Origin: Micromonospora chalcea
GTDB taxonomy: Bacteria; Actinomycetota; Actinomycetes; Mycobacteriales; Micromonosporaceae
Direction of reading: 5' to 3'
Assembly: GCF_002926165.1 (NCBI RefSeq)
Contig: NZ_MAGP01000100.1
Coordinates: 1 to 64,000 of the forward strand
DNA length: 64,000 nucleotides
Positions 34,543 through 43,766 of this stretch are shown here, in pieces. Every line of letters begins with the position of its first letter. Positions within the stretch are counted from its first letter, which is position 1. Below the pieces are notes generated by a model, which saw only the letters and a program-made list of their open reading frames with translations, was not told the origin of the DNA and did no database searches. Position numbers and translations under genes: made by a program.

Positions 34543-36890
34543 GCGCGCCGTTCCGGACGGCGGCCGGGCGGAGCCTGCGGCTCCGGGCCGGGGTCGGGCA
34601 CCGGCGGCATCGGCCGGTTCATCGGCCTGTCGCCGGTGACGCGGAGCTGTTCGCCGTGGTGCCACAGCTCGACCGCGTCGCCCGGACCGGCGTCCGGCAG
34701 CTCGTAGCGGGCCTCCCGCGGCGTGAGCGTGACCCGCAGCCGGTGCCCGTGCCGGCGCAGGTGGAACACCAGCCGGGTGATCCGCCCCGGTAGCCGCGGC
34801 TCGAACGCGAGCACGCCCCGGTCGTCGCGCAGCCCGCCGAAGCCCTGCGCCACCACCAGCCAGGCGCCGGCCAGGGACGCCAGGTGCAGCCCGTCGGCGG
34901 TCTTGTCGCCCAGGTCGGCGAGGTCCTGCAACGCGGTCTCGGCGAACAGGTCGTACGCCAGGTCGAGGTGCCCGACCTCGGCGGCGAGGATCGCCTGCGC
35001 GGACGCCGACAGCGACGAGTCCCGGACGGTCCGCGCCTCGTAGTAGGCGACGTTGCGCGTCTTCTCCTCGGCGGTGAACTCCCCCGGGCAGCGCAGCATG
35101 GCCAGCACCAGATCGGCCTGCTTGACCACCTGCTTGCGGTACAGCTCCTGGTAGGGGAAGTGCAGCAGCAGCGGATAGTCGTCCTCGCCGGTGCCGGCGA
35201 AGTCCCACTCCGGCTGCGCGGTGAACCCGGCCGACTGCTCGTGCACGCCGCGCTTGCCGTCGTACGGGACGAACATGGCGTCGGCGGCGGCGCGCCAGCC
35301 GGCCACCTCGGCGGCGTCGACACCGAGCCGGGCGGCCACCTCGGGCCAGTCCTCGGCGGCGTCGGCGGCGCCGCGCAGGTTGCGCCGGGCCATCAGGTTC
35401 GTGAAGACGTTGTCGTCGACCAGCGCGGAATACTCGTCCGGCCCGGTGACGCCGGTCAGGTGGAACGCGCCGGCGTCGTCGAAGTGGCCGTAGCCGTGCC
35501 ACAGCCGGGCAGTCTCGATCAGCACCTCGGCACCGCACTCGGCGAGGAACGCGGTGTCGCCGGTGGCCGCGACGTACCGCAGGATCGCGTCCGCGATGTC
35601 CGCGTTGACGTGCAGGCCCGCGCTGCCGGCCGGCCAGTAGCCGGAGCACTCCCGGCCGCTGAGCGTCCGCCACGGATAGGTGGCGCCGGCCAGGCGCAGC
35701 TCGGCCGCACGCTCGCGGGCCTCGGGCAGGTGGGCGTGCCGCCAGCGCAGCGCCGAGCGGGCCAGTTCCGGCGCCAGGTACGTCAGCACCGGCAGCACGT
35801 AGCCCTCGGTGTCCCAGAGCACGTGCCCGTCGTAGCCGTTGCCGGTCAGCCCCTTCGCCGGGATGGTCCGGGCCCCGTCGGCGCGCCCCGACTGGAGCAG
35901 GTGGAACACCGAGAACCGCACCGCGAGCTGCAGCTCCGGGTCACCGTCCAGCTCGACGTCGGCGGTGGCCCACGCGGCATCCAGCGCCGCGCGCTGCTCG
36001 GCGAGCAGGGCGTCGAACCCGTCGGCCCGGGCCGCGTCCGCCTCCGCGACGACCAGGTCGGCCAGCTCACCGGGCGGGGTGCCGTCGACCTCCGCCCACT
36101 CGTACGCGGCGAACCGGGTGACCCGGATCCGCTCGCCGGGGCGTACCGGACCGGACAGCGCCAGCCGGAACCGGTCGGCGGTCAGCTCGGTGCCGGTGGC
36201 GATCTCGTCGGGTGCCTCGACCCGGTGCGCGACGGCGACGGCGACCCGCTGGCCGCTGCGCCCGGTCCGGTGCACGAGCACCCCGTCCAGGCCGTCGTCG
36301 CGGCGGATCTCGCCGGTGAGCGGGTCGTGGATCACCGAGGCGGCCCGGGGGTCGTCGGCACGTTCCGGCACCCGCTGGTTGGCGAGCAGGTCGGCGCCGA
36401 TCCGCAGCCGTACCGGCTCGTCCAGCGGTTCGACAGCCCAGTCGACGGCGGCGACCGGACGGCGGGTCAGCGAGACCAGGCGGGTGCTGCGGATCCGGAC
36501 ACCCCGGCCACCCGGCGAGACCCATTCGGTCTCCCGCCGGACCACCCCGGCGCGCAGGTCCAGCTCCTGGTGGTGCCGCCGGATCGTGCCGGTGCGCAGG
36601 TCCAGCGGCTCGTCGCCCACCCAGAGCCGGATCAGGGCGGCGTTGGGCGCGCTGATCACGGTGTCGCTGCGTTCCGGGAACGCGTACCCGCTCTCCGGGT
36701 AGCTCAGCTCGTGCTGCTCGTGGAACCCGTTGAGGTAACTGCCCGGCATGCCGCACGGCTCGCCCTCGTCGAGCGTCCCGCGCCAGCCCACCCAGCCGTT
36801 GGCGAGCGCGAAGACCGACTCGGTCTCGCCCAGCCGGTCCAGGTCCGCGCTGGTACGCCGGATCCGCCAACCGTCGTCGCCGTGCGACAC
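34515..36890 (-). CDS. Glycoside hydrolase family 65 (trehalose/maltose/kojibiose phosphorylase type)
   Basis: 791 residues from GTG 36890, which has GGGAGG upstream; a 36923 start would add 11. The N-terminal beta-sandwich (about 1-260), a helical linker and an (alpha/alpha)6 barrel (about 320-690) are as expected for GH65. The general acid sits in VTGPDEYSALVDDNVFTN (Glu), and KQADLVLAML plus the C-terminal beta sheet (YELPDAGPGDAVELWHHGE) are present. It catalyses inverting phosphorolysis, or hydrolysis, of an alpha-linked disaccharide such as trehalose or maltose; which one cannot be judged here. Possible role in trehalose/maltose recycling. It is convergent with the Zn-type gene. Confidence 0.93.
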   Translation of the reverse strand: MSHGDDGWRIRRTSADLDRLGETESVFALANGWVGWRGTLDEGEPCGMPGSYLNGFHEQHELSYPESGYAFPERSDTVISAPNAALIRLWVGDEPLDLRTGTIRRHHQELDLRAGVVRRETEWVSPGGRGVRIRSTRLVSLTRRPVAAVDWAVEPLDEPVRLRIGADLLANQRVPERADDPRAASVIHDPLTGEIRRDDGLDGVLVHRTGRSGQRVAVAVAHRVEAPDEIATGTELTADRFRLALSGPVRPGERIRVTRFAAYEWAEVDGTPPGELADLVVAEADAARADGFDALLAEQRAALDAAWATADVELDGDPELQLAVRFSVFHLLQSGRADGARTIPAKGLTGNGYDGHVLWDTEGYVLPVLTYLAPELARSALRWRHAHLPEARERAAELRLAGATYPWRTLSGRECSGYWPAGSAGLHVNADIADAILRYVAATGDTAFLAECGAEVLIETARLWHGYGHFDDAGAFHLTGVTGPDEYSALVDDNVFTNLMARRNLRGAADAAEDWPEVAARLGVDAAEVAGWRAAADAMFVPYDGKRGVHEQSAGFTAQPEWDFAGTGEDDYPLLLHFPYQELYRKQVVKQADLVLAMLRCPGEFTAEEKTRNVAYYEARTVRDSSLSASAQAILAAEVGHLDLAYDLFAETALQDLADLGDKTADGLHLASLAGAWLVVAQGFGGLRDDRGVLAFEPRLPGRITRLVFHLRRHGHRLRVTLTPREARYELPDAGPGDAVELWHHGEQLRVTGDRPMNRPMPPVPDPGPEPQAPPGRRPERRAQEAAGGDD

Positions 36891-36998
36891 GTGCCCTCCC
36901 GAGTCCGAAGCCTGGACCGCCACCGAACCAGACCCGGCTGGGAGGCGGCTGGGACCCCGATACCCGTGGCGACCCCGCCCGCACCTGCGGGTGGCCGA

Positions 36999-37775
36999 TC
37001 ACACGGTGACGAGCACCAGCGTGGCGGCGGTGCCGAGCACCAGGAACGGCCCGAACGGCAGGTGCCCGGACCAGCGGACCCGCCGGGCGGCGAGCAGCGC
37101 CACCCCGGTCGCCCCGGCGAGGAGGAGCGCGAGCACCAGCCCGGCCACCAGCACCGGCCAGCCGTACCAGCCGAGCAGCGCGCCCGCGCCGAGCGCCAGC
37201 TTGGCGTCGCCGAGGCCGAAACCACGCCGCCCGAGCAGCAGCGTGGTCGCGGCGAAGCCGCCGCCGAGCGCCAGAGCGGCGACTGTGGCGCGGATCCACG
37301 GGTCCGCGCCCGTGCCGGTCAGCGCGGCCACCCCGAGCAGCGCCCACGCGCCGGCCGCGGCCGGCCAGGTGAGCCGGTCGGGCAGCCGGTGCGCCATCGC
37401 GTCCACGACCGTCATCGGCACCGCCCAGAGCAGCCACCAGGCGAGCGCCAGGCGCGCGGCGGGCACGCCGCCGGCAAGCACCGGCACGGCGACCGCCACG
37501 AGCAGCGCCACCTCGACCACGGCCGGGGCCGCACCGATCCGGGCCCGGCAGACCGGGCAGCGGGCTCCGGGCCCGAGCGCCGGCAGTGGCCGGTCCAGCC
37601 CGATCGGGGCGGAGCAGCCGTCGCACGCCGTCCGGTCCGGACAATCCGGGGGTACGGCGTAACGCGCCACCGCCAGCCGGAGCAGCGGTACGACCGCGAG
37701 GGCGGCCAGCAGCCGGACGACCGGACGGCTGGCCTCGGCCACCGGTCCGGTACGCCGTACCCGTTCAGTGGTCAC
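36999..37775 (-). CDS. Type IV prepilin peptidase (TadV/CpaA-type)
   Basis: 258 residues from GTG 37775, which follows a GGGGGAG; an ATG at 37802 would add nine residues. The N-terminal cytoplasmic part has two CxxC pairs (CDGC and CPVC), followed by about seven membrane helices. The catalytic aspartates are in VDAMAHRLPDRL and GLGDAKLALGAG, which is the prepilin peptidase signature. It cuts the leader of Flp-type prepilins in the membrane. It is encoded opposite the Tad operon starting at 38334, so it is the likely processing enzyme for it. Confidence 0.92.
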   Translation of the reverse strand: MTTERVRRTGPVAEASRPVVRLLAALAVVPLLRLAVARYAVPPDCPDRTACDGCSAPIGLDRPLPALGPGARCPVCRARIGAAPAVVEVALLVAVAVPVLAGGVPAARLALAWWLLWAVPMTVVDAMAHRLPDRLTWPAAAGAWALLGVAALTGTGADPWIRATVAALALGGGFAATTLLLGRRGFGLGDAKLALGAGALLGWYGWPVLVAGLVLALLLAGATGVALLAARRVRWSGHLPFGPFLVLGTAATLVLVTV

Positions 37776-38333
37776 GCCGGCTCCCCCGTCCGGTCGCCGC
37801 ATGTTCCATGGTGGAGCACGCAGAGTGATTTCTCGTTCGCGCTGATGTGACGGGGGAGCCCGCAGCGGCGTGCGGCGCGACGCGCGACCGGCCGGGACCG
37901 GCCGCGGCGTGAGCCCTATCGAACCGGCGGGACGGATCGGACGAGCGGCCCGCTCCCCACCCATACCGGCGGCTCGTCGCCACCGCCACGGCGGGTACGG
38001 GTGAGCACACGCCCGCCGGCCCGGAGCCCACCGGAAGCCCGCTCGTCATCGTGACGACACACACCGGCCACCACCTCCCGTCTTCACTCACCGTGTTCAC
38101 GTGAATTGCCTCTGTTGCATCGGCGGACGTGAGCTTATGCTCGCCCCTTGGGTACGACGCAACCCCCGATCAATTGGCGTCGGAGGAGTCAGGGCACAGA
38201 ATCCGCAGCTATCAGTACAGGTCAATACGAGTGGCGGCGACGGGGGCCCGGAGCGACAGTTCCGGGTGCGCTTCCGCATGCCCGGAGCGGGTCGGCGTGA
38301 TCGCCCCGGGCCGGCACCGAGGAGGGATCGGCG
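37776..38333. other. Long intergenic region upstream of the Tad operon
   Basis: 558 bases with no believable gene; short ORFs here are frame shadows. A perfect palindrome TTCACGTGAA lies at 38096-38105 and may be an operator, and a weak TTGCAT (38115)/TATGCT (38136) pair with a 15-base spacer may be part of a promoter. Otherwise I see nothing in it. Confidence 0.4.
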
Positions 38334-38900
38334 TTGCGCACACGGCAATCCCGCCGATGGGAAATCTACCTGCTCAGCCTCGCGCTGGCGGTCGGCGCGG
38401 CCGGCTGCGGCACCGAGCCGGAGGCGGCCAACCGACCGCTCACCGGCCGCGCCGCCGCCCCCGCCACCCATTCCGCCGAGGCGGAGAAGGAAGCCGAAAA
38501 GGCGGCGCTTGCCGCGTATTCCGGCTATCTCGACGCGTCCCGGGCGGCGAGCGCCCGAAGCGATCCGTCCCATCCCGCTCTGGCCCGTTTTCTGGCTGAT
38601 CCGCTGCTGACCCGGGTGCGAATGGCAATTCTCGACGCGAAGGAGCACGGCGCGATGCGTACCGGGAAACTGGTCTCCGACCCCACAGTGGTCTCGGTCG
38701 ACCTGACCGCCCGCCCACCCACCGTCGAGATCCAGGACTGCCTGGACGCGAGCGGCTACCGGCTCGTCTACGCCAAGGACCGCAAGGCCGTGCCGGGCAC
38801 CCGCGGCGGGCGCTACCTCGCCACCGCCACAGCGGCCCGCTTCCCGGACGGCCGGTGGCTGATCAACGGCGGCGCCGCACATCAGGACCAGCCGTGCTGA
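38334..38900 (+). CDS. Lipoprotein at the head of the Tad operon
   Basis: 188 residues from a TTG with GAGGAGGGA upstream, an unusual but well supported start. The leader MRTRQSRRWEIYLLSLALAVGAAGC shows a lipobox ending in Cys25, so the mature protein is membrane-anchored on the outside. The rest is an Ala/Glu-rich helix followed by a small alpha/beta domain (VVSVDLTARPPTVEIQDCLDASGYRLVYAKDRKAV). It contains two further Cys (the last at the C-terminus). Its stop overlaps the next gene by seven bases. Likely an accessory of the pilus machine. Confidence 0.75.
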   Translation: MRTRQSRRWEIYLLSLALAVGAAGCGTEPEAANRPLTGRAAAPATHSAEAEKEAEKAALAAYSGYLDASRAASARSDPSHPALARFLADPLLTRVRMAILDAKEHGAMRTGKLVSDPTVVSVDLTARPPTVEIQDCLDASGYRLVYAKDRKAVPGTRGGRYLATATAARFPDGRWLINGGAAHQDQPC

Positions 38901-39847
38901 CCTGGGGAGGAAGGGGTGTCCCGGCCCGCCCGCCCCGGGCCGGGACGCTCCGCCGGGTGCAGCTCGCCGCCGGCCTCGCCGCGCTGCTGACGCTCACCGG
39001 CGCGCCCGCGCGTGCCGCCGACCCCGGTGGCTCGTGCCCGCCGGAACAGACCGACTGCGACGTGTGGGACGACGACCCCGGCACCCCGGGCGGCCCGGGC
39101 GGGCCGGGCGGCGGGGACAACGGCGGCGGCGGCAACGGCGGCGGCGCGCCGAAGTGCCAGTGGAACGGCCGCGTCATCCCCTGCTACAACGAAACGCTCG
39201 GCTGGTTCAACAACGCCGACGGCTGCTACTACAAGCTCGCCGAGCCGCAGAACGAGGCGCCCCCCGGCAAGCAGTGGTACCAGCTCACCTGCAACGGCGG
39301 CGACACCAGCCCGGGCAGCATGCGCCAGGAACTCCTGGACGCCCCGCCGCCCGGCTACGGCGCCCCGCCGGACCCGGAGGAGCTGGCCCGGCGCGCGCTG
39401 GCCTCGATCTCGCTGCTCCCGCCCCGGGCCTCGGTCGCGCCCCGGCGCAGTCAGGGACCCGGCCTGGTCGGGCTGCCGGTCTGGATGTGGGCCAGCCCGG
39501 GCGAGGCGTACTTCGGGCCGCTGTCCGCCGCCGCCTCCGACCGCGGGCTGACCGTGAGGATCACGGCGAAGGTGGACCGGATCGTCTGGCACATGTCCGA
39601 CGACATCGACGTCACCTGCCACGGACCGGGCACGCCGTACCGGGCCGACGGGCCACGGGCCGGCTTGACCTCGCCCGACTGCGGTCTCGACGCCGGCTAT
39701 CCGAAGGCCGACACCTACCAGGTCAGCGCCACCACGTTCTGGACCGTCGAGTGGTCCGGCGGCGGGGAGAGCGGCGTGATCGCCCAGAGCCGGTCCAGCG
39801 GCGTCATCCCGGTACAGATCAACGAGCTTCAGGTGGTGACCCGATGA
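38894..39847 (+). CDS. Secreted Gly/Pro-rich protein of the Tad operon
   Basis: 317 residues from GTG 38894. A signal peptide (about 1-38, ending PARAADPGG) is followed by a Gly/Pro-rich spacer with repeated GGPGG and GGGNGGG, then a Cys-containing region (KCQWNGRVIPCYNETLGWFNNADGCYY) and a C-terminal domain of alternating beta strands. It has no membrane anchor beyond the signal. The location between the lipoprotein and CpaB suggests an extracellular pilus accessory; no family recognised. Its last bases overlap the CpaB ATG. Confidence 0.7.
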   Translation: MLTWGGRGVPARPPRAGTLRRVQLAAGLAALLTLTGAPARAADPGGSCPPEQTDCDVWDDDPGTPGGPGGPGGGDNGGGGNGGGAPKCQWNGRVIPCYNETLGWFNNADGCYYKLAEPQNEAPPGKQWYQLTCNGGDTSPGSMRQELLDAPPPGYGAPPDPEELARRALASISLLPPRASVAPRRSQGPGLVGLPVWMWASPGEAYFGPLSAAASDRGLTVRITAKVDRIVWHMSDDIDVTCHGPGTPYRADGPRAGLTSPDCGLDAGYPKADTYQVSATTFWTVEWSGGGESGVIAQSRSSGVIPVQINELQVVTR

Positions 39848-40509
39848 GTGTGGTGGCAGCCCGCAACGGAACCCCGATGGAGGCGCCGGTCGCGCCGCCG
39901 AAGGTGGTCCGGCAGCGACGTGTCCGGCCCGGCCTGCTCGGCCTGGCGATCCTGCTGATCGCCCTCGGCGGGCTCGGCGCGGCGTTCGCGGTCACCTCGG
40001 TGCGCTCCACCGGCACGTACCTGGCCGTGGCCCGGCCGGTCGACGTGGGCCGGCAACTCACAGCCGACGACCTGGTGCCGGTGCGCGTCTCCGGCGGGCG
40101 GGAACTCCAGCCGGTGCCGGCCGACCGGATGGACGAGGTGCTGGGACTGCGGGCGGCCGTCCGGCTCACCCCGGGCACGCTGCTCACCGAGGCGCAGCTC
40201 ACCGAGGCCCCGCTGCTCGGCGCCGGCCAGCAGCAGATCGCTCTCGGGCTGGAACCCGAGCAGGTGCCGGCCCGCAAGCTGAACCCCGGCGACAAGGTGC
40301 TGCTGGTCAGCACGCCGAGCAACGCCACGAACGGCTCCGACGCGTCCCGTGCCGGCGGAACCCGGTTCGAGGGCACCGTGATCGACACCGCCACGCCGCA
40401 GAACGGCGACGTGGTGGTCTACCTGGCGCTGACCGTGCGGGACGTGCCGGCGGTCGTGGCGCTCGCCGCCGCCGACCGGATCGCGCTCGTGCTCACCGAG
40501 GCGGCCTGA
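39844..40509 (+). CDS. cpaB: Flp pilus assembly protein CpaB-like (SAF domain)
   Basis: 221 residues. A single membrane helix (LGLAILLIALGGLGAAFAVTSV, about 31-52) is followed by a SAF-type beta-clip: YLAVARPVDVGRQLTADDLVPVRVSGG with RLTPGTLLTEAQLTEAP. This is the RcpC/CpaB pattern, an outer assembly factor of Tad pili. It overlaps its neighbours by four (upstream) and one base (downstream). Confidence 0.88.
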   Translation: MSVVAARNGTPMEAPVAPPKVVRQRRVRPGLLGLAILLIALGGLGAAFAVTSVRSTGTYLAVARPVDVGRQLTADDLVPVRVSGGRELQPVPADRMDEVLGLRAAVRLTPGTLLTEAQLTEAPLLGAGQQQIALGLEPEQVPARKLNPGDKVLLVSTPSNATNGSDASRAGGTRFEGTVIDTATPQNGDVVVYLALTVRDVPAVVALAAADRIALVLTEAA

Positions 40510-41342
40510 TGGCGATCATCGCCCTGGTCTCGGCGAAGGGATCGCCGGGCGTCACCACCGCGGCGCTCGCCGCCGCGCTGAGCTGGCACCGGCGGCTCGT
40601 GCTGGCCGAGTGCGACCCGGCGGGCGGCTCGATCCTCGCCGGCTACCTCGGCGGGGCCCTGGACGGCCCGCGCGGCATCGGTGAGCTGGCGGTGGGCGAG
40701 CTGCGCGACGGCAGCCTGGAGCACACGTTCTGGTCCCAGCTGGTCGACCTGGACGCGCCCCGGCGCGAGCGGCTGCTGCTGCCCGGCGTGGTGGACCCGG
40801 CCCAGGCCGGCAGCGTGATCCCGCTGTGGCAGCGCTTCGCCGACTACTTCACCGGGCTGGAGCGCGGCGAACCGCCGTACGACGTGCTCGTCGACTGTGG
40901 CCGGCTCGCCGTCGGCGGTCCACCGTGGCCGCTGCTGCGGGCCGCCACCGTGGTGCTGCTGGTCACCCGGGCGACCCTGCCCGACCTCTCCGCCACCCGG
41001 GCCACCGCCCGGGCGATCGAACGGGACCTCACCGAGCACCGCGTACCGCCGGGCACGCTGCGGCTGCTCGTGGTCGGGGACGGGCACGGCACCAGCGAGA
41101 TCAGCAAGGCGCTGCGGCTGCCGGTGATCGCCCGCCTGCCGCACGACCCGCGTACCGCCGAGGTGCTCGCACACGGCGGCACCGTACGCGCGAACCGGCC
41201 GTTGATGCGCGCGGCCGGCGCCCTGGAGGTGCCGGTCCGGGCGCTGCTGGACCGGCGGCGGGCCCGGCTCGCCTGGCCGGGCGCGACCACACCGCGCGCG
41301 GTGACCGCCCCGAGCGTGCCGGGGGTGTCCGGTGCGGTTTGA
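40509..41342 (+). CDS. CpaE-like ParA/MinD-family ATPase of the Tad operon
   Basis: 277 residues. The ParA fold is clear: SAKGSPGVTTAALAAALSW at the N-terminus, where the signature lysine (KGS) is kept but the P-loop lysine position is valine, then LAECDPAGGSILAGYL (switch I-like) and VLVDCGRLAV (Walker B-like). Loss of the P-loop lysine suggests weak or no ATP hydrolysis, as often seen in actinobacterial CpaE relatives. It would position the pilus machinery. Four-base type overlap with CpaB (TGATG) and 11-base overlap with TadA. Confidence 0.85.
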   Translation: MAIIALVSAKGSPGVTTAALAAALSWHRRLVLAECDPAGGSILAGYLGGALDGPRGIGELAVGELRDGSLEHTFWSQLVDLDAPRRERLLLPGVVDPAQAGSVIPLWQRFADYFTGLERGEPPYDVLVDCGRLAVGGPPWPLLRAATVVLLVTRATLPDLSATRATARAIERDLTEHRVPPGTLRLLVVGDGHGTSEISKALRLPVIARLPHDPRTAEVLAHGGTVRANRPLMRAAGALEVPVRALLDRRRARLAWPGATTPRAVTAPSVPGVSGAV

Positions 41343-42870
41343 GCCGGTCTCCCACGACCCGCGCGGGCAGCAGCCCGGTGTCGTCTCCACGGTTCCGCCG
41401 CTGGCGCCGCCGAACGGGCGGCACCACGTGCCCGGCCCGCTCCCCGCCGCGCCCCCGCCACCGCCCCGCCCCCGGATCGACTTCGCCGTGGTCCGCGAGC
41501 TGCGCCGGGAACTGAGCGAACGGCTCACCCACTGGCAGCGCGGCCGCGAGTTCGACGCCGACGCCGAGGAGGTCGAGCGCGCCCGGCTGGCGGTCACCGT
41601 GGTCTCCGCGTACGCCGACTCGGTACGCCGGTCCGGCACGCCGATGGCGGCGGACGAGGAACGGCTGCTGCTCGACCAGGTGACAGCCGAACTCGTCGGG
41701 CTGGGCCGGCTCCAGACGCTGCTCGTCGACGACAGCATCGAGGAGGTGCACATCCTCGGCTGCGACCAGGTACGCATCACCCGGCACGGCGGCGGCGTCG
41801 ACTGGGCCGAGCCGATCGCCGAGACCGACGACGAGCTGGTGGAGATCCTCCAGGCGGCGGCCCGCCGGGCGGGTGCCACCGAACGGTCGCTGTCCACCTC
41901 GAAGCCCACGCTCGACCTGCAACTGCCCGACGGCAGCCGCCTCGCCGCCGTGTTCCTGGTCAGCCACCGCCCGTACGCGGTGATCCGCAAGCACAACACG
42001 CTCGCGGTGAGCCTCGAGGACATCGCGGGCGGCCGGCCCGACCTGGACGAGATGATCGACCCGCTGCTGCGCGACTTCCTGCGCGCGTCCATGCGCGCCG
42101 GGCTGAACATCATGGTCGCCGGGCTCGCCGGGGCCGGGAAGACCACTGTCATCCGGGCGCTGATGGACGAGATCCCGGCCGACGAGCCGTACGTGCTGCT
42201 GGAGGAGAGCCGGGAACTGCTGCCGGCCCGGCGTGGGCACAAGCACCGGGCGGTGATGAGCTTCGAGTCCCGGGAGGGGCACGGCGAGCGCGGCGCGGAC
42301 GGACGGCCGGCGGGTGAGGTCAGCATCGCCGACCTGATCCCGGTGTCGCTGCGGATGGGCGTGCTGCGGATCATCGTCGGCGAGGTGCGGTCCCGGGAGA
42401 TCGTGCCGATGCTCCAGGCGATGACCACCAGCCGCGGGTCGATGTGCACCATCCACGCGCGTACCCCCTCGGGGGTGAGCGAACGCATCATCGAGCTGGC
42501 GCTGTCGCACGGCCGGGAGATGACAGTCGACCAGGCCCGCCGGATGGCCGGCAACGCGCTCGACCTGATCGTCTACGTGACTGTCGAGGACGAGACCGCG
42601 ATCGGCGGGCGCAAGCACCGCTTCGTCTCGCACGTCGAGGAGGTCATCGGCGTCGGCGAAGGCAACCGGATCACCACCACGACCGTCTTCGGCCCCGGGC
42701 CGGACGGCCGCGCGGTCCCCCGCCACCTGCCCGAACGCATCCGCGAGCAGTTGCTGCGCGTCGGCTACGACGCCCGGCTGCTCACCCGGTTCGTCGAGGC
42801 CGGCGTGGGCGCGTGGCGGCGGCCCCGGCACACCCGCCTCGGGGCACGGCCGAACGGAGGCCCGGCGTGA
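41332..42870 (+). CDS. tadA: Tad secretion ATPase TadA/CpaF
   Basis: 512 residues. Secretion ATPase motifs: Walker A GLAGAGKTTVIR (about residues 264-275), Asp box region EEVHILG, Walker B LRIIVGEVRSREIVPML, and His box TTSRGSMCTIHARTPS. This hexameric cytoplasmic ATPase powers pilin assembly with TadB and TadC. It is the longest cytoplasmic gene of the operon and is overlapped by the TadB gene. Confidence 0.95.
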   Translation: MRFEPVSHDPRGQQPGVVSTVPPLAPPNGRHHVPGPLPAAPPPPPRPRIDFAVVRELRRELSERLTHWQRGREFDADAEEVERARLAVTVVSAYADSVRRSGTPMAADEERLLLDQVTAELVGLGRLQTLLVDDSIEEVHILGCDQVRITRHGGGVDWAEPIAETDDELVEILQAAARRAGATERSLSTSKPTLDLQLPDGSRLAAVFLVSHRPYAVIRKHNTLAVSLEDIAGGRPDLDEMIDPLLRDFLRASMRAGLNIMVAGLAGAGKTTVIRALMDEIPADEPYVLLEESRELLPARRGHKHRAVMSFESREGHGERGADGRPAGEVSIADLIPVSLRMGVLRIIVGEVRSREIVPMLQAMTTSRGSMCTIHARTPSGVSERIIELALSHGREMTVDQARRMAGNALDLIVYVTVEDETAIGGRKHRFVSHVEEVIGVGEGNRITTTTVFGPGPDGRAVPRHLPERIREQLLRVGYDARLLTRFVEAGVGAWRRPRHTRLGARPNGGPA

Positions 42871-43766
42871 CGCAGATCGAACTGATCGCCCTGGTCTCCG
42901 GCGCGGCCTGCGTGGCCGGGCTGGTGCTGGCGGTGGTCGCGCTCGTCGGCACCCGCCGCCCACCGGGCCCGGCCCCGGGCACCGGGCCCGGCCTGAGCCG
43001 ACTCTGGACCGGTTCCGGCGCAAGCCGCGCCGACCAGCGCCGCTACCAGCTCCTGCTCGGCGCCGCGGTGGTCGCCGGGGCGGCGGCGTTCCTGCTCACC
43101 GGGCTGCCGGTGGTCGGCCTGCTGGTGGCGCTCGCGGTGCCGGGCGTGCCGTGGCTGTTCGCGGTGGGCCGGGCCGAGCAGCGGGCCATCGCCCGGGTCG
43201 AAGCCGTAGGCGAGTGGACCCGCCGGCTCAAGGACATCTCGGCCACCGGCCAGGGGCTCCAGCAGGCGATCATCGGCACCATCGCCACCGCGCCGGAGGA
43301 GATCCAGGAGGAGGTACGCACGCTCGCCGCCCGCCTCCAGGCCGGCTGGCTGGCCCGCTCCGCGCTGCTCGCCTTCGCCGACGAGATCGCCGACCCGGTC
43401 GCCGACCAGGTGGTGGCCGCGCTGATCCTGCACCTCACCGACCGGGGTGAGCGCCTCGGCGACGTGCTCGGCTCGATCGCCACCGCCGCCTCGGCCGAGG
43501 TGGCGACGCGGCGCGAGGTCGAGGCCAAACGCACCCAGCCCCGGTTCGCGGTCCGCTTCCTCACCGGCATGACGCTGGCGACCCTGGCGTACGGGCTGGT
43601 GAACAGCGACTACATCCGTCCCTACGGGACGCTCACCGGTCAGCTCGTGATGGCGGTGCTCGGCGCGGCGTTCGTCGGCCTGCTGGTCTGGGTGCGGTCG
43701 ATGAGCCAGCCGCCCCGGCCCGCGCGCTTCCTCCCGGCGCCCGATCCGGAGGAGGCAATCGCGTGA
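42867..43766 (+). CDS. tadB: TadB-like membrane platform protein
   Basis: 299 residues, GTG overlapping the TadA stop. The T2SSF domain sits in the middle (GLQQAIIGTIATAPEEIQEEVRTLAARLQAGW). Membrane segments are at the start (LIALVSGAACVAGLVLAVVAL), near 70-100, and two at the C-terminus. It forms the inner-membrane platform driven by TadA. Confidence 0.93.
   Translation: MTQIELIALVSGAACVAGLVLAVVALVGTRRPPGPAPGTGPGLSRLWTGSGASRADQRRYQLLLGAAVVAGAAAFLLTGLPVVGLLVALAVPGVPWLFAVGRAEQRAIARVEAVGEWTRRLKDISATGQGLQQAIIGTIATAPEEIQEEVRTLAARLQAGWLARSALLAFADEIADPVADQVVAALILHLTDRGERLGDVLGSIATAASAEVATRREVEAKRTQPRFAVRFLTGMTLATLAYGLVNSDYIRPYGTLTGQLVMAVLGAAFVGLLVWVRSMSQPPRPARFLPAPDPEEAIA

Noticed and set aside
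34884-37850. A 988-residue open frame on the plus strand
   Set aside because: Antisense to GH65 and the prepilin peptidase, which have clear families; composition is typical of a shadow frame.
38101-38610. A 169-residue open frame before the Tad operon
   Set aside because: Overlaps the lipoprotein in another frame and lacks a good start or a domain.
40419-42554. A 711-residue open frame on the minus strand
   Set aside because: Antisense to CpaB, CpaE-like and TadA genes with recognisable motifs; Ser/Arg-rich without any domain.
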